Positions 54,428 through 64,000 of a stretch of 64,000 bases of DNA are shown here, piece by piece; within the stretch, counting starts at the first letter, position 1; each line of letters begins with the position of its first letter. The stretch comes from Pseudomonas lijiangensis. GTDB taxonomy: Bacteria > Pseudomonadota > Gammaproteobacteria > Pseudomonadales > Pseudomonadaceae. Under the pieces are notes generated by a model that did not search any database, was not told the origin of the DNA, and saw only the letters and a program-made list of their open reading frames with translations. Both the position numbers and the translations under genes were made by a program. The stretch spans positions 124,001 to 188,000 of the forward strand of contig NZ_CP076668.1 in the NCBI RefSeq assembly GCF_018968705.1. The letters are read 5' to 3'.

Positions 54428-56359
54428 ATGCCCAGGTCCTGTTCCATTGAGCAAGCCGTCGATCATGTGCTCGCGCAGTTGCCCGAGCATATTCACATGG
54501 GCATGCCTTTGGGGTTGGGCAAGCCCAATCGGTTCGTCAATGCGTTATACGAGCGCATCAGTCAGCTTCCCGAGCGGCAACTGACGATTTATACGGCGTT
54601 GAGCCTGGGGCGCCCGCCCGCGGGTGAGGGGTTGCAGGGGCGTTTTCTGGAGCCATTTCTGGAGCGGGTGTTCGGGGATTATCCTGAGCTGGAATTTCTG
54701 TCGGCACTGCGTCGTGACGATCTGCCGCCGAACATTCACATTCAGCAATTCTTCATGCAGCCGGGCAGTCTGCTCAGCAGCGAAGCGGCCCAGCAGAGTT
54801 ACGTCAGCAGCAATTACAGCCATGCGGCCCGAGACATCAATGCCAGTGGCCTGAACCTGATTGCGCAACTGGTCGCTCACGATGAGCAACGGCCTGGCAA
54901 GTTGAGCCTGAGCTGCAACCCTGATGTGACCCTCGATCTGCTGCCGATGGTCGCCAAGCGACGGGCCGCGGGCGAGACGATTCTGATGCTGGGCCAGATC
55001 CATGCCGATCTGCCCTATATGCCTGGCGATTCCGAGCTGGATGCCGATGCCTTCGATCTGCTGCTGGACGAGCAGGAGCGCAGCGTCCTGTTCTCGACGC
55101 CCAATATGCCCGTGGGCTTTCAGGATCATTTCATCGGTCTGCATGCCAGCACCCTGGTTCGCGATGGCGGCACCTTGCAGATCGGCATCGGCTCCATGGG
55201 CGACGCACTGACCGCCGCGCTGCTGGCCCGACAGGCCAACAACGAAACCTACCGTGAGTTGCTTGCCGAACTGAACATGAGCAACTGGCAGACCCTGATT
55301 GACCGCGAAGGCGGCATCCAGCCTTTTGCCAGCGGGCTTTACGGATGCAGTGAGATGTTCGTCAACGGCCTGCTGGTACTGGCCGACGCTGGCATTGTGC
55401 GGCGCAAGGTCTATGCCGATATCGAGTTGCAACGACTGGCTAATCTGGGAACCCTCGATGAAAGCGCTCACCCGGATGGCGTCGTGCTGCATGGCGGGTT
55501 CTTCCTCGGCCCGCTGAGTTTTTATGAGCGCTTGCGTGAGTTGCCCGCTGAGCGACTGGCGCAGTTCAACATGAGTGCCATCAGCTACATCAACGAGCTA
55601 TACGGCAACGAAGAGCTCAAACGCCTGCAACGTCGGGATGCGCGCTTTATCAACAGCGCTTTCACCATGACCCTGATGGGCGCGGCGGTGTCCGATCAAC
55701 TGGAAGACGGGCGTGTGCTCAGTGGCGTCGGCGGGCAATACAACTTCGTTGCCCAGGCCCATGCGCTGGAAGATGCACGTTCGATCTTGATCCTGCGCAG
55801 TTGGCGAGAGTCAGGCGGTGAAATCAGTTCCAATATTGTCTGGGAATACGGTCATGCGACCATTCCCCGGCACCTGCGCGATATCGTCGTGACCGAGTAC
55901 GGGATTGCCGACTTGCGTGGTCAGACCGATGCGACGGTCATCGAGCGACTGCTGAATATCTGCGACTCGCGCTTTCAGAACGGCCTGATCGAACAGGCGC
56001 AAAAGGCTGGCAAGCTGCCGAAAGGCTTTCACCTCGACCCGCGCTTTACCCAGAACACGCCCGAGCGCCTGAAGGACATCGCGTCCCGCTATCCGGCGCT
56101 GTTCACCGAATATCCGCTGGGCTGCGATTTCACTGCACGAGAGCGGGATTTGTTGCGCGCCTTGAACTGGCTCAAGAGCAAATTCAAGCTCACCGAGATT
56201 CTGGAACTGGGCAAGGCCACGCTCGATGCGCCCGAGCCTTCGGCCTATATCGAGCACCTGCAGCGCATGCAGCTCGACGATCCCCAAGGCATCAAGGAAG
56301 AACTGTATCAGCGTCTGCTGCTGGCCGGGTTACACAACTCTGCCGGATCAACGTTCTGA
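54428..56359 (+). CDS. Acetyl-CoA hydrolase/transferase-family protein
   Basis: A 643-residue CoA transferase-fold protein. The C-terminal AcetylCoA_hyd_C region includes SGVGGQYNFVAQAHAL and VVTEYGIADLRGQTD. Longer than the usual 500 residues, owing to inserted helical segments. It may move CoA between acids or hydrolyse acyl-CoA; substrate cannot be assigned. Its 3' end meets the convergent sulfur operon within 8 bases. Confidence 0.85.
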   Translation: MPRSCSIEQAVDHVLAQLPEHIHMGMPLGLGKPNRFVNALYERISQLPERQLTIYTALSLGRPPAGEGLQGRFLEPFLERVFGDYPELEFLSALRRDDLPPNIHIQQFFMQPGSLLSSEAAQQSYVSSNYSHAARDINASGLNLIAQLVAHDEQRPGKLSLSCNPDVTLDLLPMVAKRRAAGETILMLGQIHADLPYMPGDSELDADAFDLLLDEQERSVLFSTPNMPVGFQDHFIGLHASTLVRDGGTLQIGIGSMGDALTAALLARQANNETYRELLAELNMSNWQTLIDREGGIQPFASGLYGCSEMFVNGLLVLADAGIVRRKVYADIELQRLANLGTLDESAHPDGVVLHGGFFLGPLSFYERLRELPAERLAQFNMSAISYINELYGNEELKRLQRRDARFINSAFTMTLMGAAVSDQLEDGRVLSGVGGQYNFVAQAHALEDARSILILRSWRESGGEISSNIVWEYGHATIPRHLRDIVVTEYGIADLRGQTDATVIERLLNICDSRFQNGLIEQAQKAGKLPKGFHLDPRFTQNTPERLKDIASRYPALFTEYPLGCDFTARERDLLRALNWLKSKFKLTEILELGKATLDAPEPSAYIEHLQRMQLDDPQGIKEELYQRLLLAGLHNSAGSTF

Positions 56360-56366
56360 ATGTTGC

Positions 56367-57191
56367 TCAGAGGACTGCCTTGAGTGCGCTGAACACCAGC
56401 ATGGCTGCGGCAATCCAGGCTGCAATGGCGAACAGTTGCTGCAAGCGCGGTCCGGCGAGATAGCCGCTGACCTGCCTGCCGCCTATCAGGCCGATGATCG
56501 CTCCTGCCGCGAAGGGCGCGCCGATGCTCCAGTGCATCACGCCCGCCACGGAGGCGCTGATGACGCTGCCGGTGGAGACCAGCGCGATGACTGCCAGTGA
56601 CGTGGCGACGACGCTTTTCATGTTCAGGTCGCTGTAGCGGGTCAGCGCCGGGATGATGACAAAGCCACCACCGACTCCGATCAGTCCCGACAGCAGTCCT
56701 GCCGTCATGCCGGTGAGTGTCAGAGCCCGAAGGCAGGGCATCGTCCAGCGCAACCTGCCTTGCAGCGGGTTGAGCACGCAGGGCAGGACTTCCTTGCGGC
56801 AGGCCGGTGGTCCGTATTTCAACTCGCGGGTGGCCTTGAGAAAGATCCGTCCGCAGGCGTACAGCATCACAACGGCGAAGATCAGCGCCAGCGGCGTATT
56901 GGGCAAGCGATGAGCGAACCACAGGCCTACAGGCGACACGAGCACACCGATCCCGGCGATATAGAGTGCGGCACGGTAGCGGACAATGCCCTGCTTCAAG
57001 CCCAGGACCGCCCCGACTGCGGCAGCCAGACCCACGGCCAGCAAGCCCACAGGCGCGGCCTCGACCATGGTCAGCCCCAGCCCGAAAACCAGCAGCGGCA
57101 CAGCCAGAATGCCGCCACCTGCACCGGTCAGTGCCAGTATTGCGCCAACGATCGCCCCCAGGCCTGCGCCCAGCAGTTGATGTTCATCCAT
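56367..57191 (-). CDS. TSUP-family permease (TauE/SafE), probable sulfur-compound exporter
   Basis: A 274-residue protein with eight predicted helices and duplicated TSUP motifs (ALTGAGGGILAVPLLV; GLIGVGGGFVIIPAL). The start overlaps the SQR stop (ATGA-type, 8 bases). In an operon with SQR and persulfide dioxygenase it likely exports sulfite or thiosulfate formed from sulfide. Last gene of the operon. Confidence 0.9.
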   Translation of the reverse strand: MDEHQLLGAGLGAIVGAILALTGAGGGILAVPLLVFGLGLTMVEAAPVGLLAVGLAAAVGAVLGLKQGIVRYRAALYIAGIGVLVSPVGLWFAHRLPNTPLALIFAVVMLYACGRIFLKATRELKYGPPACRKEVLPCVLNPLQGRLRWTMPCLRALTLTGMTAGLLSGLIGVGGGFVIIPALTRYSDLNMKSVVATSLAVIALVSTGSVISASVAGVMHWSIGAPFAAGAIIGLIGGRQVSGYLAGPRLQQLFAIAAWIAAAMLVFSALKAVL

Positions 57192-58437
57192 GTTTTACGG
57201 CAGCCTGTTGCGGTCTGGCCAGCCATTCGCGACCCTTGAGCATGCCCTGCCAGTAAAGCGATGGCAGCACGCGCTCTTTCAGCCACCAGGCCAATTGTGT
57301 CGGTTGGCGACCATCGAGCAGCCAGAGCGGAAAGCTGGGAGCGACCTTGCCGCCGTAGGTGAATTCAGCCAGTACAATCCTGCCCCGCTCTACGGTGAGC
57401 GGGCATGATCCATAGCCGTCATAAACAGCCTGTCTTGCTGAGCGGCCCAAGGCAACCAGCACATTGATCGCAACCACCGGAGCCTGTTTTCGGGCGGCCG
57501 CTGCGGTTTTGGCGTTGCTGGTGTTGGTGGCATCGCCCAGGCAGAAAATATTGCTGAAGCGGCGATGCATCAGTGTGGCCGGATCGACATCCAGCCAGCC
57601 CGCGGCGTCGGCCAGAGGGCTTGAGCGAATGAAGTCCGGCACTGTCTGGGGCGGCACTACATGCAGCATGTCGAAGCCCTGCTCGACGGTTTCGCTGGTT
57701 CCGTCTGCCCGGGTCTGGATGAAGGTAGCGCGTCTGGCTGGCCCGTTCACGGCCACCAGTCTGTGCCCGAACTCCAGGTCGATCGCATAGCGTTCGACAT
57801 ATTCCATCAAGGCCGGCACGTAGTCCGGCACCCCGAACAGCACGGCTCCGGCGTTGTAGAACCGGGTATTGATCTGTTCCAGATGGCCGGACTTGAGCCA
57901 GTGATCGCAGGAGAGATACATCGCCTTCTGGGGCGCTCCGGCGCATTTGATCGGCATCGGCGGCTGAGTGAACAGGGCTTGCCCGCCCTTGAGCCCTTGA
58001 ACCAGCTCCCAGGTATAGGGGGCCAGATCATAGCGATAGTTGGACGTTACTCCGTTGCTCCCCAATGTTTCGACCAATCCCTCGATGGCCGCCCAATCCA
58101 GCTTCAGGCCTGGACAGACCACCAGTTGCTGGTAACCCATGCTGCGCCCATCCTCCAGTTTCACGGCATTGCCATGAGGATCGAAGCTTGCCACGGCTGC
58201 CTTGATCCATTTCACACCTTTGGGGATCAGCGAAGCCATGCTGCGGGCTGTCGATGACGGCTGGAACACCCCGGCACCGACCAGCGTCCAGCCTGGCTGG
58301 TAATAGTGGGTGTCAGCCGGATCAATGATGGCGATATCCAGCGATGCATCGCGAGCCAGCAGGCTTGCTGCGGTCGAGAGTCCGGCGGCTCCGGCCCCGA
58401 CGATCACTATCTGGTGGGCAGGGGAGGTCAGGCTCAT
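57184..58437 (-). CDS. Sulfide:quinone oxidoreductase-like flavoprotein
   Basis: A 417-residue pyridine-nucleotide-disulfide-fold enzyme. FAD motif VGAGAAGLSTAASL near residue 13, cysteines in IKCAGAPQKA, AMYLSC and GSCPL, and second FAD motif FCLGDAT. The pattern is that of type II SQR, which oxidises sulfide to bound persulfide and reduces quinone at the inner membrane. Flanked by persulfide dioxygenase and TSUP genes. Confidence 0.9.
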   Translation of the reverse strand: MSLTSPAHQIVIVGAGAAGLSTAASLLARDASLDIAIIDPADTHYYQPGWTLVGAGVFQPSSTARSMASLIPKGVKWIKAAVASFDPHGNAVKLEDGRSMGYQQLVVCPGLKLDWAAIEGLVETLGSNGVTSNYRYDLAPYTWELVQGLKGGQALFTQPPMPIKCAGAPQKAMYLSCDHWLKSGHLEQINTRFYNAGAVLFGVPDYVPALMEYVERYAIDLEFGHRLVAVNGPARRATFIQTRADGTSETVEQGFDMLHVVPPQTVPDFIRSSPLADAAGWLDVDPATLMHRRFSNIFCLGDATNTSNAKTAAAARKQAPVVAINVLVALGRSARQAVYDGYGSCPLTVERGRIVLAEFTYGGKVAPSFPLWLLDGRQPTQLAWWLKERVLPSLYWQGMLKGREWLARPQQAAVKHG

Positions 58438-58465
58438 ATCAGGTTTCCAGATGCATGGCAGCGAT

Positions 58466-59350
58466 TCAAAGAACGTTAAGCGGAATTTTCAGGTAGCTGA
58501 CGCCGTTGTCTTCCGGCGCGGGGAAGTGGCCGCAGCGCATGTTGATCTGCACCGACGGCAGCATCAGGACCGGCATTTCCAGGGTCGCATCCCGAGCCTC
58601 GCGCATTGCGACGAAAGCGTCTTCGTCGATGCCTTCGTGCACATGGATATTGTTGGCGCGCTGCTCGGCAACGGTGGTCATGTATTGCAGCTCGCGGCCA
58701 TTGGGCAGGTAGTCATGGCACATGAACAGGCGGGTTTGTGGCGGCAGGCTCAGGATCCGGTGAATGGAGCGATACAGCGTTCGCGCATCGGCGCCGGGGA
58801 AGTCGCAACGGGCTGTGCCGTAATCGGGCATGAACAGCGTATCGCCGACGAACGCGACTGTTTCGTCGCCGATCTGTACCAGATAGGTCATGCAGGCAGG
58901 CGTATGCCCGGGTGTATGCAGCGCCCTGGCCTCAAGAGATCCGATGGAAAATACGCCATCGTCATCGAGCAGCACATCGAACTGGGCTCCGTCCCGTGCG
59001 AAGTCCTCAGGGGCATTGAACAGTTTACCGAAGACCTGCTGCACGGACGTGATGTGGCTGCCGATGGCGATCTGTCCGCCCAACTGCCGTTTCAGGTAGG
59101 GCGCTGCCGACACATGGTCCGCATGGACATGGGTTTCCAGTATCCACTGCACCGAAGCGTCCAGAGCCCTGACCCGTTCGATCAGGCGGTCGGCTGACTC
59201 GGTGCGGGTGCGCCCGGACTTCGGGTCGTAGTCCAGCACGCTGTCGATCAGCGCGCACTGCTTGCTGGCCAGGTCCATCACCAGATAACTGATCGTCCAT
59301 GTATGGCTGTCGAAGAGGCCTTCGACATACAGCCTTTCCCCAATGATCAT
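58466..59350 (-). CDS. Persulfide dioxygenase-like metallo-beta-lactamase protein (Blh type)
   Basis: A 294-residue MBL-fold protein. Metal ligands: THVHADH, HTPGHT, GDTLF and CHDY. GTARCDFPGADA is typical of the ETHE1/Blh persulfide dioxygenases, which oxidise glutathione persulfide to sulfite with one iron. First gene of the operon with SQR and TSUP. No BigR/ArsR-type regulator lies next to it. Confidence 0.9.
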   Translation of the reverse strand: MIIGERLYVEGLFDSHTWTISYLVMDLASKQCALIDSVLDYDPKSGRTRTESADRLIERVRALDASVQWILETHVHADHVSAAPYLKRQLGGQIAIGSHITSVQQVFGKLFNAPEDFARDGAQFDVLLDDDGVFSIGSLEARALHTPGHTPACMTYLVQIGDETVAFVGDTLFMPDYGTARCDFPGADARTLYRSIHRILSLPPQTRLFMCHDYLPNGRELQYMTTVAEQRANNIHVHEGIDEDAFVAMREARDATLEMPVLMLPSVQINMRCGHFPAPEDNGVSYLKIPLNVL

Positions 59351-59415
59351 TGTGGTCTCTCCGTGGCCGTAAATGGCTGTTACCTGTGCAAGCGTAGACA
59401 GGCAGCGTGGACGTT

Positions 59416-60039
<624 letters not shown>

Positions 60040-62049
60040 TCAGCGCTTGAGCATGGCGCGTATGTCCGCCAGGGCCGTATTGCCGCGCACGGCCTTTACT
60101 TCGGTTGGCGTATCGTCGTTGCCTTCCCAGGCCAGATCGTCCGGTGGCAGCTCATCGAGAAAGCGGCTTGGCGCGCAGTCGATGATCTCGCCGTATTGCT
60201 TGCGCTTGGCGGCAAAGGTGAACGCCAGCGTCTGTCGTGCGCGTGTGATGCCCACGTAGGCCAGACGGCGTTCTTCCTCGATGGTGTCGGCCTCGATGCT
60301 GGAGCGGTGCGGCAGGATTTCTTCTTCCATGCCCATGATGAACACGTAAGGAAATTCCAGGCCCTTGGAAGCATGCAGGGTCATCATCTGCACGCCTTCG
60401 GCACCGTCTTCCTCTTCCTGCTGGCGTTCGAGCATGTCGCGCAGGACCAGCTTGCCGATGGCCTCTTCGATGGTCATGCCGCCGTCTTCGTCTTTTTCCA
60501 GGGTGTTCTTCAGTGCCTCGATGAGGAACCAGACGTTGCCCATGCGGTAGTCGGCGGCCTTGTCGCTGGAGCTGTTCTGGCGAATCCAGTTCTCGTAATC
60601 GATGTCCATGACCATGCTGCGCAGTGCCGCGATAGGGTCGTTCTGCGCACATTGCTGGCGCACGCCGTCCATCCAGCGTTTGAAGCGTTGCAGGCGGTCG
60701 GTATAACGGCTGTCCAGGTGTTCGCCCAGACCGATTTCCTCGGTGGCGGCGTACATCGACACCTTGCGCTCGGTGGCGTAGTTGCCGAGTTTTTCCAGGG
60801 TCGTGGAGCCGATTTCCCGGCGCGGCACGTTGATCACGCGCAGGAAGGCGTTGTCGTCGTCCGGATTCACCAGCAGGCGGAAGTAGGCCATCAGGTCCTT
60901 CACTTCCTGGCGGCCGAAGAAGCTGTTGCCACCTGACAGGCGATAGGGAACCTGATGGTGCTGCAATTTCAGCTCGATCAGCTTGGCCTGATAGTTACCG
61001 CGATAGAGGATGGCGAAATCGCTGTAGGGCCGGTCGGTGCGCAAGTGCAGGGTGAGGATTTCCATCGCCACCCGCTCGGCTTCGGCGTCTTCGTTGCGGC
61101 AGCGGATCACGCGGATCTCGTCGCCGTGACCCATTTCACTCCAGAGTTGTTTCTCGAAGGCGTGCGGGTTGTTGGAGATCAGCACGTTGGCGCAACGCAG
61201 GATGCGGCTGGTGGAGCGGTAGTTCTGCTCCAGCATCACGACTTTCAGGGACGGATAGTCTTCCTTGAGCAGCATCAGGTTTTCCGGCCGCGCACCACGC
61301 CAGGCATAGATCGACTGGTCGTCATCGCCTACGACCGTGAACTGGTGACGGGTGCCGATCAGCAGTTTGACCAGCAGATACTGGCTGGCGTTGGTGTCCT
61401 GGTATTCGTCCACCAGCAGGTAGCGGACCTTGTTCTGCCACTTCTCCAGAATGTCGGCGTGTTCCTGGAACAGCTTGACCGGCAGCAGGATCAGGTCGTC
61501 GAAGTCCACCGCGTTATACGCCTTGAGCGTGCGCTGGTAGTGGGTGTAGACGATGGCGGCGGTCTGTTCCTTGGGGTTGCGGGCATTGGCCAGCGCTTCG
61601 GGCGGCAGGATCAGGTCGTTCTTCCAGGCGCCGATCATGTTCTTGATTTCGTCGACGCCATCGTCGCCCGAATACTCTTTCTGCATGATGTCGGTCATCA
61701 GGGCCTTGACGTCGGTTTCATCGAAGATCGAGAAACCGGGCTTGTAGCCCAGCCGCACATGCTCCTTGCGGATGATGTTCAGGCCCAGGTTGTGGAACGT
61801 CGATACCGTCAGGCCGCGACCTTCGCCACCGCGCAGCAGCGTGCCGACCCGCTCTTTCATTTCCCGGGCGGCCTTGTTGGTAAAGGTCATGGCCACGATG
61901 TACTGCGCACGGATGCCGCAGTTCTGGATCAGGTGGGCGATCTTGCGGGTGATCACGCTGGTCTTGCCGGAGCCTGCACCGGCGAGCACCAAAAGAGGGC
62001 CGCCGACATAGTTCACGGCTTCCTGTTGCCGGGGATTGAGTCGGGACAT
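60040..62049 (-). CDS. rep: ATP-dependent DNA helicase Rep
   Basis: A 669-residue superfamily 1A 3'-5' helicase. Walker A AGAGSGKTSV near residue 25, DEYQDTN (motif II), QSIYAWRGA, and C-terminal LMTLHASKGLEF-type motif V (here MMTLHASKGLEF) with YVGITRAR. It helps replication forks pass protein blocks. Family-typical length. Confidence 0.96.
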   Translation of the reverse strand: MSRLNPRQQEAVNYVGGPLLVLAGAGSGKTSVITRKIAHLIQNCGIRAQYIVAMTFTNKAAREMKERVGTLLRGGEGRGLTVSTFHNLGLNIIRKEHVRLGYKPGFSIFDETDVKALMTDIMQKEYSGDDGVDEIKNMIGAWKNDLILPPEALANARNPKEQTAAIVYTHYQRTLKAYNAVDFDDLILLPVKLFQEHADILEKWQNKVRYLLVDEYQDTNASQYLLVKLLIGTRHQFTVVGDDDQSIYAWRGARPENLMLLKEDYPSLKVVMLEQNYRSTSRILRCANVLISNNPHAFEKQLWSEMGHGDEIRVIRCRNEDAEAERVAMEILTLHLRTDRPYSDFAILYRGNYQAKLIELKLQHHQVPYRLSGGNSFFGRQEVKDLMAYFRLLVNPDDDNAFLRVINVPRREIGSTTLEKLGNYATERKVSMYAATEEIGLGEHLDSRYTDRLQRFKRWMDGVRQQCAQNDPIAALRSMVMDIDYENWIRQNSSSDKAADYRMGNVWFLIEALKNTLEKDEDGGMTIEEAIGKLVLRDMLERQQEEEDGAEGVQMMTLHASKGLEFPYVFIMGMEEEILPHRSSIEADTIEEERRLAYVGITRARQTLAFTFAAKRKQYGEIIDCAPSRFLDELPPDDLAWEGNDDTPTEVKAVRGNTALADIRAMLKR

Positions 62050-62251
62050 GACGGTATGGGTAGTCTGTTGCGAAAAAGGTCGGGCATTTTAACAGGCCCG
62101 CGCATTTATGCAGCGCTCATCGTTGAACGGCAGGGACAGCTATCTAATTTTTTTGTTTTTGTTACATTTGCCGAATCGCGAATGTGCGTCTACCAGTCAA
62201 CCCTTTCGTTTGGTTGGTAATCGGTTTTTCCTTTGCAGTTAAGGAGTTAGC

Positions 62252-63916
62252 GTGCCTGTGCCTGTCGAGCCCCTGAGATTGCTGCTGTTGGCCCGAGAAT
62301 CTGCATGGCTGGCGCTGTTGAGCAATTGTCTGGCATCGCTGGGCGATGAGGTCATTTTGTATCAGGCCGCTGACTGGGATGCCTTCCAGAAGCAGCCTGA
62401 CAGTCCGCGTCCTTCCTTGCTGCTGACCACTCCCGAGCTGCAACCTCCTGCCACAAGTTGCCTGTTGCCGACGGTAATGTTGCTCGAAGAGGAACCGCTC
62501 GTCGCACCGATCGGGGCCAGCGACTGGCTGGTCCGCGAAAGTCTGACAGCCGATACCCTTCGCCGCTGCCTGCGCCATGTCCGTGAGCGCGGCGCGCTGG
62601 AAGACACCCTGCAACGCCTGGCCGGCCAGGACCCGCTGACCGGTATCGCCAACCGACAGGGTTTTCAGACGTTGCTGACAGCCCGTCTGGCCGAAAAAAC
62701 CGGTTTTGCCCTGGGCCACCTGGACCTCGACAACTTCCGCCGCGCCAACGATGCCTTGGGCCATCAGGCCGGTGACCGGTTGATCCTGCAGGTGGTGGCG
62801 CGACTCAGGAACCAGCTGGACATCGGGGACCAGATCGCCCGTCTGGGCGGTGACGAGTTTGCTTTGCTGATCGACACCCGCCATACGCCCGAACGTGCGG
62901 CACAACTGGCCGAACGCATTACCGATGCATTGTCCGAACCCTACTGGATCGATGGTGAAAGCCTGTTGCTCGGCTGCAGCCTTGGCATCGCTCATTCACA
63001 GTCCGAAACCGGCGCCGACGCCTTGATGTGGCACGCCCATATCGCCATGCGCCAAGCCAAGAGTCTTCAGGGTTGTACCTTCCGTTTCTTCGACCACACC
63101 ATCAACCGCAACGCCCGCAGCCTTGCGGACCTTGAGGCCGAACTGCGCAAGGCCTTGCGCACTGACGAACTTGAGCTGCATTACCAGCCGCGCCTGTGCC
63201 TGGAAAGCGGTGCGGTGGTGGGGCTGGAAGCATTGGTGCGCTGGCGCCACAGCGAGCGAGGGCTGTTACTGCCCAGCGAGTTCGTGCCTCTGGCCGAGCA
63301 GAGCGGCATGATCGTGCCGTTGGGTTACTGGGTCATTCATCGGGCCTTGCGGGACATGCAGGCTTTGCGCGACCGGGGTTTTGCGCCGTTGCACATGGCG
63401 ATCAACCTGTCGTTCAGGCAGTTTCAGGACAGCCAGCTTCTGCCGACCCTCAGCCGCCTGATCACCGAGCATGAAATCGACGCGCGCTGGCTGGAATTCG
63501 AGCTGACCGAAACGTCGGTCATGCGCAGCAGTGAGCAGGTGCGGCAGATCATGGAAGCGCTGCGCCGATTGGGTGTGCGTTTTTCCCTGGATGACTTCGG
63601 CACCGGTTTTTCTTCCTTCATGCACCTCAACAGCCTGCCGATCGAACTGCTCAAGATCGACAAAAGTTTTGTCGGTGAAATGGAGCCGCGTGAGGAAAAT
63701 CGCAAGCTGGTTCACGCAATGATCAACCTGGCCCATAACCTGAGCCTGGAAGTGGTGGCCGAAGGTGTGGAAACCCCTGAGCAACTGGCGCTGCTGCGCA
63801 GCTTTGGTTGCAATCAGGTGCAGGGTTACCTCATCAGCCGACCGTTGCCGATGGCTGAACTGGTTGACTACCTGGAGCGGCCGACAGGCGCGCACCCCTC
63901 CGCGAAAAAGGTGTAA
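62252..63916 (+). CDS. Pseudo-receiver/GGDEF/EAL cyclic-di-GMP enzyme (ProE-like)
   Basis: A 554-residue soluble protein. Residues 8-120 look like a receiver fold lacking the phospho-acceptor; a GGDEF domain spans about 125-285 with intact GGDEF at 197-201; an EAL domain spans about 295-545 with EAL at 325-327, ELTET, DDFGTGFS and EGVETPEQ. The phosphodiesterase site looks complete. The position next to rep matches my memory of PA5295 (ProE), a strong phosphodiesterase acting on exopolysaccharide. Start GTG at 62252 with AAGGAG. Confidence 0.93.
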   Translation: MPVPVEPLRLLLLARESAWLALLSNCLASLGDEVILYQAADWDAFQKQPDSPRPSLLLTTPELQPPATSCLLPTVMLLEEEPLVAPIGASDWLVRESLTADTLRRCLRHVRERGALEDTLQRLAGQDPLTGIANRQGFQTLLTARLAEKTGFALGHLDLDNFRRANDALGHQAGDRLILQVVARLRNQLDIGDQIARLGGDEFALLIDTRHTPERAAQLAERITDALSEPYWIDGESLLLGCSLGIAHSQSETGADALMWHAHIAMRQAKSLQGCTFRFFDHTINRNARSLADLEAELRKALRTDELELHYQPRLCLESGAVVGLEALVRWRHSERGLLLPSEFVPLAEQSGMIVPLGYWVIHRALRDMQALRDRGFAPLHMAINLSFRQFQDSQLLPTLSRLITEHEIDARWLEFELTETSVMRSSEQVRQIMEALRRLGVRFSLDDFGTGFSSFMHLNSLPIELLKIDKSFVGEMEPREENRKLVHAMINLAHNLSLEVVAEGVETPEQLALLRSFGCNQVQGYLISRPLPMAELVDYLERPTGAHPSAKKV

Positions 63917-64000
63917 AGCCCGGCCTATCCGCTTACATCAAGGATGAATGGCGCCCAGATTGTCTTGCGGCTCCTGCCTGGATTTCACCTTAATCAACCG

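Noticed and set aside
62160..62240. Hairpin near CAACC/GGTTG upstream of the GGDEF-EAL gene
   Set aside because: Stem of four to five bases with mismatches; not distinguishable from chance.

Overview
The window is chromosomal DNA from a fluorescent pseudomonad, most likely of the Pseudomonas syringae complex. The evidence is the gene order radC / dppA-like / rpmB-rpmG, coaBC-dut-algC-argB, crc/pyrE and dadA-ridA-dadX-pauR-cytochrome c5-xpt-rep-GGDEF/EAL, which from memory matches the P. aeruginosa PAO1 PA5295-PA5332 segment. High GC, Pseudomonas REP palindromes and a uronate dehydrogenase/TRAP block agree with this. No rRNA, tRNA, CRISPR array or prophage was seen.

Layout. 1-10.3 kb is a surface-glycan locus: a small DMT protein and a large polytopic membrane protein on +, then on - a family 2 glycosyltransferase, the Wzm/Wzt O-polysaccharide ABC exporter and a 1457-residue protein joining methyltransferase, kinase-like, coiled-coil and two glycosyltransferase domains (a WbdD-like chain terminator fused to synthases). 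gmd and rmd at 25.4-27.4 kb would supply GDP-D-rhamnose. 10.5-16.1 kb holds a degenerate PPP-type phosphatase and a hexuronate oxidation and uptake operon (udh, lactonase, TRAP dctPQM). 16.1-25.1 kb is regulatory and accessory: an orphan secreted protein, an ECF sigma/ChrR anti-sigma pair with a readable autoregulatory promoter, a stand-alone aroA, a PAS protein with a REC-CheC protein, a Xre-RES toxin-antitoxin module, mltA and a BdlA-like soluble chemoreceptor.

27.7-40.4 kb is core housekeeping (crc, pyrE, argB, algC, dut, coaBC, radC, rpmBG) interrupted by two special features. One is a DUF3077 gene whose leader carries two mutually exclusive helices able to hide or free its ribosome binding site. 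The other is an intact IS110-family element inserted inside a REP palindrome; its upstream noncoding end folds as a bridge RNA whose guides match both the REP target and the element's own ends.

40.4-54.2 kb is amine and amino-acid catabolism: aldehyde dehydrogenase, MFS transporter, a PLD-family lipoprotein, a MocR-type regulator, an amine oxidase, Lrp, dadA-ridA-dadX and a PauR-like regulator. 54.2-64 kb holds cytochrome c5, a CoA hydrolase/transferase, a sulfide-oxidation operon (persulfide dioxygenase, SQR, TSUP), xpt, rep and a GGDEF-EAL protein.

REP/REPIN palindromes of at least two related sequence families lie between many genes. The strongest leads are the IS110 bridge RNA/REP match, the DUF3077 leader switch and the WbdD-glycosyltransferase fusion.
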